Assembly: GCF_028561275.1 (NCBI RefSeq)
Contig: NZ_JAQQTF010000018.1
Location: 186,001-250,000, forward strand
Length of the DNA: 64,000 nt
Source: Aureisphaera galaxeae
GTDB taxonomy: Bacteria > Bacteroidota > Bacteroidia > Flavobacteriales > Flavobacteriaceae
Direction of reading: 5' to 3'
The position numbers were made by a program, and so were the translations under genes. Each line of letters starts with the position of its first letter. Positions within the stretch are counted from its first letter, which is position 1. Below are positions 27,990 to 36,118 of the stretch, in pieces. The notes under the pieces were generated by a model, which saw nothing but the letters and a program-made list of their open reading frames with translations, was not told the DNA's origin and did no database searches.

Positions 27990-28967
27990 TTAAAAGTCTG
28001 CGTCGAAACTTATTTTATTCGACTCCTTGTCCTTGTTGGTCACACCCGCTTTTTGGTATTCTGAAACACGCTTTTCAAAGAAGTTGGTCTTTCCTTGAAG
28101 CGATATCATATCCATAAAGTCAAATGGATTAGCGGTGTTGTACTCTTTGTCACAACCCAATTCAACGAGTAGGCGGTCGGTGACAAATTCCAAGTATTGG
28201 GTCATTAGGTTCGCATTCATTCCTATAAGGCTTACAGGCAATGATTCCGTAATGAATTCCCTTTCAATGTTGAGGGCGTCTACGATGATACCGCGAATAC
28301 GATCTTTTGGCACTTTGTTCACCAAATGGTGGTTGTGCAAGTGTACCGCAAAGTCACAGTGTACTCCTTCGTCTCGGGAAATTAATTCGTTAGAGAAAGT
28401 TAATCCGGGCATTAGGCCACGCTTCTTTAACCAGAAGATGGAACAGAAAGCACCTGAGAAGAAAATTCCTTCTACTGCAGCAAAAGCGATTAATCGCTCT
28501 GCAAAACTTGGACTTTCTATCCATTTAAGGGCCCAATCTGCCTTTTTCTTAATGGCAGGGAAATTTTCGATGGCATTAAAAAGCTGATCTTTTTCCTTAT
28601 CATCTTTCACATAGGTGTCGATAAGCAAGGAATAGGTCTCACTATGGATGTTCTCCATCATGATTTGGAAACCATAAAAGAACTTTGCTTCAGAGTATTG
28701 TACTTCGTTCACAAAATTCTCGGCTAGGTTTTCGTTTACGATACCATCACTGGCAGCAAAAAACGCCAAAATGTGTTTAATAAAATAGCGTTCGTCGTCA
28801 TTTAGCTTGGTGGTCCAATCGGTTAAATCTTGATGTAAATCGATTTCTTCGGCGGTCCAAAAACTGGCTTCCGATTTTTTGTACCATTCCCAAATGTCGT
28901 GATGCTGAATGGGAAAGATAACAAAGCGGTCTTTGTTTTCTGCTAAAATGGGTTCTACTGCACTCAT
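27990..28967 (-). CDS. nrdB: ribonucleoside-diphosphate reductase, beta (small) subunit
   Basis: This 325-residue subunit holds the di-iron/tyrosyl radical cofactor. It closely follows the eukaryote-like R2 pattern: [13 protein letters not shown], the ligand and radical segment [14 protein letters not shown], then [12 protein letters not shown] and D-E-G-V-H-C-D-F-A. The radical tyrosine position (Y in H-S-E-T-Y) is kept, so this is an ordinary tyrosyl-radical enzyme. The C-terminal tail ends in F-D-A-D-F, which docks onto the large subunit. It is the first gene of nrdB-nrdA, with a long AT-rich leader. Confidence 0.97.
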   Translation of the reverse strand: MSAVEPILAENKDRFVIFPIQHHDIWEWYKKSEASFWTAEEIDLHQDLTDWTTKLNDDERYFIKHILAFFAASDGIVNENLAENFVNEVQYSEAKFFYGFQIMMENIHSETYSLLIDTYVKDDKEKDQLFNAIENFPAIKKKADWALKWIESPSFAERLIAFAAVEGIFFSGAFCSIFWLKKRGLMPGLTFSNELISRDEGVHCDFAVHLHNHHLVNKVPKDRIRGIIVDALNIEREFITESLPVSLIGMNANLMTQYLEFVTDRLLVELGCDKEYNTANPFDFMDMISLQGKTNFFEKRVSEYQKAGVTNKDKESNKISFDADF

Positions 28968-29333
28968 GTCCTTCGTTTAAGTTTATTCTGGATTAATTTC
29001 TCATTACTAGGGACTAACAAATATGAAAAAAATAGGGAGGAATATTAAAAAAATGGGCTTTGGGTTTTCAACAAAGTTTTCAACATGAAGGCTTTACGAT
29101 TGTTATTAACATGGTGTTAATATTTTACATTAAAATATTGATAATCAGTATTTTATAATTATTTTTGAATGGTTATGAACAATTTGCAATTTTCCCGTTG
29201 ATAACCCCAACGGGCACCCATTTTATAGGTGCTCCACAACGTTTTCCTAACGTTTTCGTAACACCAATTTTCAACAAAAAACACGGCTAAAAATTTTTCA
29301 TTTTTTTCTGAAAAAGGAAGATCGAATTTAAAA
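28968..29333 (-). promoter_or_regulatory. long AT-rich nrdB upstream region with DnaA-box-like nonamers
   Basis: About 370 nt without a gene. Three exact TTTTCAACA nonamers occur (29065-29073, 29077-29085, 29268-29276). Weaker relatives are TTATTAACA (29103), TTATGAACA (29173) and an inverted TTATCAACG (29196-29204). A -7-like CATATTTG lies on the minus strand at 29024-29017. The nonamers differ from the DnaA consensus TTATCCACA at two positions. DnaA control of nrd promoters is known in E. coli. A replication origin is not excluded but nothing else here supports one. Confidence 0.4.
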
Positions 29334-29368
29334 AAACAAAAAAACCGAAGGATTTACCCCTCGGTTTA
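29334..29368 (-). terminator. terminator after the lipoprotein gene
   Basis: Arms AAACCGAAGG/CCCTCGGTTT flank a 6-nt loop (one mismatch). On the minus strand a long T-rich run follows, just past the lipoprotein stop. Confidence 0.8.
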
Positions 29369-29390
29369 TACTTCTTCGATGATCCAATTT

Positions 29391-29993
29391 CTATCCTAAA
29401 TCTTCCGGATCCAAATCCTGGATCGCATCCCAAGTTTCATCCATGTCCATATTGAGACCATTTACATGAAAATAGAAACGATCATCCTGCATGAACTGAA
29501 TCGTACTTCGGTTGTTGCTTTTGCTATATTCCTCTACAGCTTTAACGCCCTTTCGCTCCACCGTTCGTTTGGTTTTGTACTCGGTTTCTTCTTCAAAATC
29601 CTGGGAAAACATAATGCGCATGGCAGCGGTCGCAGCCGCTCCCATTTCACCAGCGCCATCGATCACCTGGATCTTAAACTGTTTCGATTTGTCTTCTGAA
29701 GCATAGGTTGCCTCTATCGTGGCCAGGTTCATATACGACCCCTGTCCGGCTTTGTACTTGGTTCGCTTCATACCCTTTACCTCATCGGGTAACCAGTCCT
29801 TGAATTCTTCATTGGTAAGTGGGGTTATTTCCTTTAACTTCTCTAGGTCCTCTTGCATTTCATTAAGTTCCTTAAAGGCATTTTGGGTATTGGACACATT
29901 TTCCCGGGTCTCCTTTATCTTTTCAGAAACGGGATTATCCTTGCACGCCACGAGTAGGGCCAATGCAAAAATGGCTAGCAGTAATCTTTTCAT
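29391..29993 (-). CDS. lipoprotein of unknown function
   Basis: This ~200-residue protein has a lipoprotein signal with lipobox L-L-V-A-C near residue 17, followed by a heptad-like charged helix (about 22-55: K-I-K-E-T-R-E-N-V). A globular part has mixed alpha/beta character with a central alanine-rich segment (G-A-A-A-T-A-A-M-R). I do not recognise a family with a known role. The ATG at 29993 opens the signal directly, and 29999 adds two residues. It stands alone with its own terminator. Confidence 0.75.
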   Translation of the reverse strand: MKRLLLAIFALALLVACKDNPVSEKIKETRENVSNTQNAFKELNEMQEDLEKLKEITPLTNEEFKDWLPDEVKGMKRTKYKAGQGSYMNLATIEATYASEDKSKQFKIQVIDGAGEMGAAATAAMRIMFSQDFEEETEYKTKRTVERKGVKAVEEYSKSNNRSTIQFMQDDRFYFHVNGLNMDMDETWDAIQDLDPEDLG

Positions 29994-30089
29994 AATCATG
30001 TGGTTTAAATTGAAATTCTGTGTCGTAAGGTAATGATCTTCAACAAGATAAAAACAGGGAGAAAGACGGTATTTTTAAGAGGAATTTTA

Positions 30090-30653
30090 CTACAGCTTCG
30101 CGGCTACTTTTTCCAATTCACTGTACCAATGCTCCCCAAATTTGCGGATTAGGGCATCCTTTACAAATTTATAGACGGGCACTTTGAGTTCTTGACCCAA
30201 GGAACAGGCATCATTGCAAATGGGCCATTTGTGGTAATTAACCGCAGCAAATTCACTGTAATCCTGAACGCGAACAGGATATAGATGACAGGAAATGGGT
30301 TTTCTAAAATCGATCTCGCCAGCATTATAGGCATCCTCAATCCCGCAACCCGCTATGCCACTCTCCGAAAAGGTAACGTACACACATTCCTTTCCATCTA
30401 CCAAAGGGGTTTCCAATTCACCCAAATCGGAAACCACATGGGTTCCTTGCTTTTCGATCCAAGCGATTCCTTCCTTTCTTAGAAAGGGTTTTACTTTTGG
30501 GTAAATTTCTTTGAGGATGGCCACTTCTTCCTTAGAGACCGGTGCCCCGGCTTCGCCCGCAATACAGCATTCCCCCTTGCAGGCGCCTAAATTGCAAACA
30601 AATTCCTTTTCCAGTAAATCTTCGGATACGATGGTTTTCCCCAGCTGAAACAT
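30090..30653 (-). CDS. DUF3109 family cysteine-rich protein
   Basis: This ~187-residue cytoplasmic protein has a C-x4-C-x3-C-C cluster near its N-terminus (F-V-C-N-L-G-A-C-K-G-E-C-C) and further cysteines in I-S-C-H-L-Y-P and W-P-I-C-N-D-A-C. This pattern resembles the YkgJ/UPF0153-type metal (zinc or Fe-S) binding proteins. The role in the cell is unknown. The ATG at 30653 starts the conserved region and lies 4 nt after a perfect -7 box. The upstream start at 30704 would be transcribed only from elsewhere. Confidence 0.85.
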   Translation of the reverse strand: MFQLGKTIVSEDLLEKEFVCNLGACKGECCIAGEAGAPVSKEEVAILKEIYPKVKPFLRKEGIAWIEKQGTHVVSDLGELETPLVDGKECVYVTFSESGIAGCGIEDAYNAGEIDFRKPISCHLYPVRVQDYSEFAAVNYHKWPICNDACSLGQELKVPVYKFVKDALIRKFGEHWYSELEKVAAKL

Positions 30654-30657
30654 GCTG

Positions 30658-30665
30658 CAAATATA
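30658..30665 (-). promoter_or_regulatory. -7 box of the DUF3109 gene, predicting a leaderless mRNA
   Basis: The minus-strand TATATTTG is a perfect TAnnTTTG ending 4 nt before the ATG. Confidence 0.65.
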
Positions 30666-30743
30666 CTTTGTTTCCGAAGAAATCGATGCAGTTTCTTCCC
30701 GCAAAAGTTTACGGTAAATAACCCATTATGGTGTTTTATTGAT

Positions 30744-30751
30744 TAATTTTG
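30744..30751 (+). promoter_or_regulatory. -7 box of the marC-like gene
   Basis: TAATTTTG is a perfect TAnnTTTG, 22 nt upstream of the ATG. Confidence 0.6.
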
Positions 30752-30773
30752 CCCCCGTAAAACAACCCTCGTT

Positions 30774-31355
30774 ATGAACTTCAATTTTAAAGAAATAGCC
30801 ACCGCCACCATGGTACTTTTTGCCGTGATCGATATCGTGGGAAGCATCCCTATTATTATTTCCTTGCGCGAAAAGTCGGGGAAGATTAAAAGTGGACGCG
30901 CAAGTATCATTGCCGCCGTAGTGCTTACCATGTTTCTTTTTATTGGAGAAGAGATCTTAAACCTTATTGGTATAAACGTAAACGAATTTGCCGTTGCAGG
31001 TGCCTTTATCCTATTTTTCATTGCTTTGGAAATGATCTTGGGCATTCAACTCTTTAAACAAAGCGAGGAAAACCTTTCCATGGCCACCGTATTCCCTATC
31101 GCCTTTCCTATCGTAGCGGGACCGGGTAGCTTGACCACTTTGTTATCGCTTAAGGCAGAATATGCTACGGAAAACATCATCATCGCCATCATCGTGAACA
31201 TTATTATCGTGTATGTGGTATTGAAAACATCGGCCAAGCTACAACGCGTTCTTGGAAAGAACGGAATTGGTATTATTGAAAAGGTGTTTGGAGTAATTCT
31301 ATTGGCAATAGCCGTAAAACTATTTACCTCGAACATTCAGGAATTGTTCGTGTAA
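30774..31355 (+). CDS. MarC family integral membrane protein
   Basis: This 193-residue inner-membrane protein has six hydrophobic helices in two related halves, including F-A-V-I-D-I-V-G-S-I-P-I-I and F-P-I-A-F-P-I-V-A-G-P-G-S, a family hallmark. MarC proteins are named for an old antibiotic-resistance link that was later withdrawn. A small-solute transport role is suspected but unproven. The length is normal. A 64-residue membrane protein follows 15 nt downstream in the same direction and is probably co-transcribed. Confidence 0.9.
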   Translation: MNFNFKEIATATMVLFAVIDIVGSIPIIISLREKSGKIKSGRASIIAAVVLTMFLFIGEEILNLIGINVNEFAVAGAFILFFIALEMILGIQLFKQSEENLSMATVFPIAFPIVAGPGSLTTLLSLKAEYATENIIIAIIVNIIIVYVVLKTSAKLQRVLGKNGIGIIEKVFGVILLAIAVKLFTSNIQELFV

Positions 31356-31370
31356 CAACTATAAAGACGT

Positions 31371-31565
31371 ATGAAAATCTTTACCTATATATTATTGATC
31401 ATTGGAGTGGGACTTATCGTGCTAAATGCCACTAAATTGGATTTTTCCGACCTTTTGAAGGGCGATAGCGCTGTTGCCGTGATTGGTATTTTGGCAGCAG
31501 CCTGTGCCATCCTACTGGCGTTAATTTTACGCACCTCTGTAAAGATCAAGCAGCGTAAAAAGTAA
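31371..31565 (+). CDS. small two-helix membrane protein
   Basis: This 64-residue protein has one helix at about 4-20 and one at about 33-53, joined by a short acidic loop (F-S-D-L-L-K-G-D-S), and a lysine/arginine-rich tail that should face the cytoplasm. It lies 15 nt after the marC-like gene. Its stop codon directly abuts the stop of the opposite-strand S41 protease gene. The function is unknown. Confidence 0.75.
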   Translation: MKIFTYILLIIGVGLIVLNATKLDFSDLLKGDSAVAVIGILAAACAILLALILRTSVKIKQRKK

Positions 31566-33164
31566 CTACTGAGCGTTGGTGCTTCCTCTTTCCATTTCCA
31601 ATACTTTGTTGATCATGGCATCGTCCAGATTCAGGAAGTATTCGTAAGCATTAGGACCAAACAATTGCTGGGCAATGTTGGCTTTCAGGGATTGTCTTAG
31701 CTCCTTCTCATAACCGCTTATGTCGATCTGAGCTTCTTCCAAACGGGCATAGGAAATAAAGTCCTCGGTAAGGGCTTGGTCCACCTCATAGCTCTCGGTA
31801 AATGCCTTTAGGCTAATACCATCGAAATCCGATCGATTGGCTTCTAAATATTCGAAGATGAAGTAGCTCATAAAACCGTTACGGGTTACATATTCTAAGG
31901 TCTCGTTTTCTACACTGGTGTCTTTAGGCACGAAAATATCGGGGATAATTCCACCACCACCATATACCACTTTACCCTTTGGAGTAACGAACTTTAGGGA
32001 GTCTGCCACCTTAATGCTATCCGAACTGCGCATCTCGCCATTGCGATAGCGGTTTTCGTAATCCCGGTAGTAGTCGCCATTCCCATTTCCATAAGGCCGT
32101 TGAATGGACCTTCCTGTGGGTGTATAGTACCTGGCTATGGTTAAACGCACTGCACTTCCATCGCCCAAGGCCATTTCACGCTGGACCAATCCCTTTCCGA
32201 AGGATCTACGGCCCACTATGATTCCTTTATCATTGTCCTGTAAAGCCCCAGCTATAATTTCGCTGGCAGAAGCAGAGTTTTCATCAATAAGGACATATAG
32301 TTTTCCCCTCTCAAAATCACCTTTTCGGGTGGCGTAGCTTCTATTTTCATCACCATTTTTATTCCGGGTAATGAGCACCAATTTGTCATCCTCCAAGAAC
32401 TCATCCAAAATACGTTCAGCCGCCGAAATATATCCTCCCGGATTGCCCCGAAGGTCCAACACCAAGGTAGACATACCATCATCGGCCAAATTATCCAGGG
32501 CCGACTTAAACTCATTGAAGGTAGTTTCAGAAAAACGATTCACTTTAATATAACCCACCTCATCGGTAAGCTTATAGGAAGCATCTACACTTACAATGGG
32601 CACACGTTTCCGTTTCAGGGTAAAATCTAACAAGCCTTCTTCGCCCTTTCGGTATACCTTCAGTTTCACTTTACTGTTTATTTCTCCCTTCAAGTATTTG
32701 GAAATGCTGTCCCTGTGGATGTCTTCGCCAAAGAGCTGTTTCCCATCGGCAAAGAGAATACGATCCCCTCCTTTTATGCCTGCGCGCTCGGCTGGACCCC
32801 CGGCGATGGCTCGAATTACTGCAATGGAATCGTTATAGGGATAGAAACTCACTCCGATTCCCACGAAATTTCCGCGCATATCATCGGCATTGTCTTCGTA
32901 TTGATCTACCGGAATGTATACGGAATGCGGATCTAAATTTTCAAGAATGCCATTTACGGTAACATCAACAATGCTATCCGTATTTATCTCGTCCACATAT
33001 TCGTAGTCGATATAATCGATTAAACGATTGAGTTTGTCCTTTTTAGAATTGGTAGCAAAGATTTTCTCGTTGCTATCGTTAAAGTTCAGTTTCGATCCTA
33101 GGAATACCCCAAAGAAAAGGGCGATTCCCAACAATAAAGGTGTGTATTTTTTCGCGTTCCCCAT
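31566..33164 (-). CDS. S41 family C-terminal processing peptidase
   Basis: This 532-residue periplasmic or membrane-anchored serine protease has an N-terminal hydrophobic anchor (about 8-25), a PDZ domain (about 85-170: G-I-G-V-S-F-Y, G-G-P-A-E-R-A-G-I-K-G-G-D) and a tail-specific protease domain. The catalytic serine is in S-A-S-A-S-E-I-I-A-G near residue 298, with the lysine in R-R-S-F-G-K-G about 25 residues later. CtpA-type enzymes trim the C-termini of envelope proteins. The start overlaps the stop of the dCMP deaminase gene (TAATG on the coding strand), so the two are translationally coupled. Confidence 0.94.
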   Translation of the reverse strand: MGNAKKYTPLLLGIALFFGVFLGSKLNFNDSNEKIFATNSKKDKLNRLIDYIDYEYVDEINTDSIVDVTVNGILENLDPHSVYIPVDQYEDNADDMRGNFVGIGVSFYPYNDSIAVIRAIAGGPAERAGIKGGDRILFADGKQLFGEDIHRDSISKYLKGEINSKVKLKVYRKGEEGLLDFTLKRKRVPIVSVDASYKLTDEVGYIKVNRFSETTFNEFKSALDNLADDGMSTLVLDLRGNPGGYISAAERILDEFLEDDKLVLITRNKNGDENRSYATRKGDFERGKLYVLIDENSASASEIIAGALQDNDKGIIVGRRSFGKGLVQREMALGDGSAVRLTIARYYTPTGRSIQRPYGNGNGDYYRDYENRYRNGEMRSSDSIKVADSLKFVTPKGKVVYGGGGIIPDIFVPKDTSVENETLEYVTRNGFMSYFIFEYLEANRSDFDGISLKAFTESYEVDQALTEDFISYARLEEAQIDISGYEKELRQSLKANIAQQLFGPNAYEYFLNLDDAMINKVLEMERGSTNAQ

Positions 33165-33592
33165 TAATCCAAATCCGGTATGTGTGTTATCTCAACGCCG
33201 GCTTTCCCTAAAAATTTTAATCCGCTATCATCTTTGTACGCTTGATGAAACACCACTCGGGAGATCCCCGCCTGATGTATAAGCTTACTGCACTGCTGGC
33301 AAGGGGACATTGTAATATACAAGGTCGCACCTTTGCAGGACTGAGTTGAGGAAGCCACTTTAGAAATGGCATTGGCCTCGGCATGGAGGACATACCACTT
33401 GGTATAACCTTCCTCATCTTCGCAGATATTTTCGAAACCCGTTGGGGTTCCATTATAGCCATCGCTGATAATCATTTTATCTTTTACGATGAGCGCTCCA
33501 ACTTGCTTCCGCTTACAGTAAGACAATTTGCTCCATTCGGTTGCCATTCGCAGGTAGGCTACATCGTATTGTTTCTGTTTGTTCTTCGTCAT
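33164..33592 (-). CDS. dCMP deaminase family protein
   Basis: This 142-residue zinc deaminase is expected to convert dCMP to dUMP for thymidylate synthesis. The motifs are intact: H-A-E-A-N-A-I and S-P-C-Q-Q-C-S-K. An upstream C-K-R-K-Q-V-G-A-L segment and G-Y-N-G-T-P-T-G are typical of the ComEB/dCMP deaminase branch and separate it from TadA, also present in this window. It is upstream of and overlaps the S41 protease gene. The leader is ~35 nt with a TCACTTTG near-consensus -7 on the minus strand. Confidence 0.92.
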   Translation of the reverse strand: MTKNKQKQYDVAYLRMATEWSKLSYCKRKQVGALIVKDKMIISDGYNGTPTGFENICEDEEGYTKWYVLHAEANAISKVASSTQSCKGATLYITMSPCQQCSKLIHQAGISRVVFHQAYKDDSGLKFLGKAGVEITHIPDLD

Positions 33593-33646
33593 ATAGTAAG
33601 TAAGCGAATTTAGCAGTTAGTTACAGCCTAGCAAAGTGACTGGATG

Positions 33647-34243
33647 TTAAATATTTCCGAAATATTCTATGCTCCGCTCTACGGTAAGATAGGCGCTTAC
33701 CAAGGTTATAAGAATAGCGACCAATCGGATAAGAATAGATCGTTTCCCTTTTAACAGGGAGGTGAACAGTAAACTCACCAAAAGAACCCCTATAACGATG
33801 ATGATCTGCGCGACTTCAATTCCCAAGGCAAAGGACAATAGGGGAGCAAATCCTCCTTCATCATTTATTTGATTGTAATATCGTCCAAAACCAAAGCCAT
33901 GGATAATCCCAAAGAGCAAGGTAGTAATCCACAAGACCCAGCTACTGCCATGGGCTGCCAGATCTTTAAAGGAAGCATACAGCACATACAAAGCCGTGGC
34001 TAAGATGGTTGCGGGAATGAGCATTTCGACCACCCCGGAACTCAAAGGCAATATTCCTTTGCTAGAAAGATAGAGGGAAATGGTATGTCCCAGCGTGAAG
34101 AAAGTAACCAACCCGAGCAGGCGTTTCCAATCCTTTATTTGAAAGGTAATGGCAAGGGCAATGAGGAACAGGGCATGATCATAACCCTCTAAATCAAGCA
34201 CATGCTCCAACCCCAATTTAAAATACAAAGTAAAATCGTTCAT
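33647..34243 (-). CDS. HupE/UreJ-like membrane protein
   Basis: This 198-residue inner-membrane protein has about six helices and the family's histidine-containing segments, G-L-E-H-V-L-D-L-E-G-Y-D-H-A-L-F near the N-terminus and L-F-G-I-I-H-G-F-G-F-G in the middle. HupE and UreJ relatives carry nickel or cobalt in some bacteria. No hydrogenase, urease or B12 gene lies nearby, so the substrate is uncertain. The ATG begins with the conserved region and the gene stands alone. Confidence 0.85.
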   Translation of the reverse strand: MNDFTLYFKLGLEHVLDLEGYDHALFLIALAITFQIKDWKRLLGLVTFFTLGHTISLYLSSKGILPLSSGVVEMLIPATILATALYVLYASFKDLAAHGSSWVLWITTLLFGIIHGFGFGRYYNQINDEGGFAPLLSFALGIEVAQIIIVIGVLLVSLLFTSLLKGKRSILIRLVAILITLVSAYLTVERSIEYFGNI

Positions 34244-34346
34244 AAAGCTTATTTCCTAACGTTCAAATGAATAAAGACAGCCAAATTAGCCAAACTGCCA
34301 AGAATTTCATAACTTTAAATGGATTAAGAAACCTTAACCAATTGCT

Positions 34347-35039
34347 ATGAAGAAATTATTACTCCTATTTATGGTGGGTATGCTTGTACCCCATTGTTAC
34401 GCACAAGACCAAGAATTATTCGGAACCTGGTACCTATATGAAGTCCTATTAGATGATTTGGATTTCCATTATGTGGTTTCAGAAATCAATCCGCCCATTA
34501 CCCCACCTCCCATTATGACCATTAATGAGTCACTGGAAATCCATGCGGTTGGGGCCTGTAATACCTACGATGGCACATACAATTATATTCTTGACAACAC
34601 ACTGGCCATCATCACGTCGACACAAACCGATGCAGATTGTGGCATCCCTTATCACAATTCCTTTGAGAATGCTTATTTCAATTACTTATTGCAAGCAGAG
34701 CTTTACTATACGATAGAATCTGACGGACAAGGACTTACTCTATACTTTGAGAATCCGTTGATGGGCTTTATGATTTTAAAGAACTATCCCCTTTCTGCAA
34801 ATGATTATACCCTTAACAGCAGTATTACTCTTCATCCCAATCCTGCTTCGGACCATTTGAATGTCTTACTTCCAAATACAACGATCGAAAAACTCTCTGT
34901 ATTCAATATCTCTGGACAAAGACTTATAGAACAGACAGGCGAAAGCACCTCCCTCGATGTTTCGGCCCTACCTTCGGGGATGTACTTCCTCGAAATACTC
35001 ACTCCCGAAGGGAAAGCTTTAAAACGATTCTTAAAATAA
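34347..35039 (+). CDS. secreted protein with T9SS type A sorting domain (META-like body)
   Basis: This 230-residue protein has a signal peptide (ending H-C-Y-A-Q). Its body opens L-F-G-T-W-Y-L-Y and has G-A-C-N-T-Y-D-G-T-Y-N, a pattern like the META/HslJ-type beta fold. The C-terminal sorting domain (about 160-230) starts L-H-P-N-P-A-S-D-H and ends K-R-F-L-K. It would be exported by T9SS. The function is unknown. A similar-sized T9SS protein follows 54 nt later. Confidence 0.85.
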   Translation: MKKLLLLFMVGMLVPHCYAQDQELFGTWYLYEVLLDDLDFHYVVSEINPPITPPPIMTINESLEIHAVGACNTYDGTYNYILDNTLAIITSTQTDADCGIPYHNSFENAYFNYLLQAELYYTIESDGQGLTLYFENPLMGFMILKNYPLSANDYTLNSSITLHPNPASDHLNVLLPNTTIEKLSVFNISGQRLIEQTGESTSLDVSALPSGMYFLEILTPEGKALKRFLK

Positions 35040-35093
35040 TAATTACCAACATGCATATTCATCATTACCTAACTCAATTAAAAAACAAGTATT

Positions 35094-35819
35094 ATGAAAA
35101 AGATTATTTTATTGATCTCGGCAATGGCACTGTCCGTTTCCGGGCTGGCCCAGCAAGAATTGCTGGACTATGAATGGACACTACATTATATGGTGATAAA
35201 TGGCGACACCATAGATGTAGCCCAACCACACCCTTCGAACCCTAGTTATCATCCGCAAATCGAATTCACCGAATCTTCGATCGGTTTTGAAGTGTATGCT
35301 TATATCAGTTTCAATTATTTCGCAGACGCACTTCCACCCACACCGATTGATGGAACCACGATTGCAATTCAAGGCCCCAGCATTACACTAGGGGATTGTG
35401 ATTATTGTTTACTCGAAAGTCAATATTTCGGCACCATATTATATGGCGACGGTGCCGCACCAAGGATATACGAGTACGAAATTGTAGATGGCACGGATGG
35501 CAACAAAACACTCATCATAAATACCCCCGAGGGAAATTCGGCGGTACACGGAAACTTCATTCTTTCCACAGAGGAGTTCGACAGAAGTAGTATTGCTATT
35601 CATCCAAATCCAGCAGGAAATGTGCTGAATATCGATTCCAATCAATGGAGTGTCGAAAAAGTGCAAGTGTTTTCCTTGCTTGGAAAAAGCCTTTTCGAAG
35701 AGAAAGTTTTGAATCAAAACAATACGATTGATGTTTCATCGCTAACATCGGGTATTTATTTTGCCCAGTTAACGTTTGAAAATGGACGCAGTTATGTACA
35801 TAAGTTCATTAAAGATTAG
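35094..35819 (+). CDS. secreted protein with T9SS type A sorting domain
   Basis: This 241-residue protein has a signal peptide (ending S-G-L-A-Q-Q), a ~140-residue beta-rich body beginning Y-E-W-T-L-H-Y-M-V and a type A sorting domain (I-H-P-N-P-A-G-N-V, ending V-H-K-F-I-K-D). It has the same layout and length as the preceding gene. The bodies align poorly, so they are at best distant paralogues. It is followed by a terminator at 35893-35926. The function is unknown. Confidence 0.85.
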   Translation: MKKIILLISAMALSVSGLAQQELLDYEWTLHYMVINGDTIDVAQPHPSNPSYHPQIEFTESSIGFEVYAYISFNYFADALPPTPIDGTTIAIQGPSITLGDCDYCLLESQYFGTILYGDGAAPRIYEYEIVDGTDGNKTLIINTPEGNSAVHGNFILSTEEFDRSSIAIHPNPAGNVLNIDSNQWSVEKVQVFSLLGKSLFEEKVLNQNNTIDVSSLTSGIYFAQLTFENGRSYVHKFIKD

Positions 35820-35892
35820 TTGGCTCTCCTACTAGTGAGTCACGTACTGGCCATAAGAACAGGCCACTAAATGATGTATAAAGCATGTCAAG

Positions 35893-35926
35893 CTTGTTCC
35901 GCAGTAATGTGGAACAAGTTTGTTTT
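35893..35926 (+). terminator. terminator after the small T9SS cargo genes
   Basis: Arms CTTGTTCC/GGAACAAG, extendable by two pairs, lie over a 6-nt loop and are followed by TTTGTTTT. The rest of the 284-nt gap before the next gene shows no other clear feature. Confidence 0.75.
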
Positions 35927-36118
35927 ATATACAGTCCGTTCTGAATCAGCCACTTCCCATATGCAACCCCATTTGCACCCCTATTATTTTTCTTTTTTAC
36001 AAAGATTACTCCTATCCTTGCCCTTGAAATAAAGTAGTGATGGTAGGGAAGCACTTCGTTTGAAAAAACTTAAAGGCCAACTATCGCACATTTCACCCCC
36101 AAAATGACCCAACCAATT

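Noticed and set aside
28968-29390. Possible replication origin in the AT-rich nrdB upstream region
   Set aside because: The repeated nonamers are imperfect DnaA boxes and no dnaA, dnaN or skew information is available here. nrd promoter control is a simpler reading.
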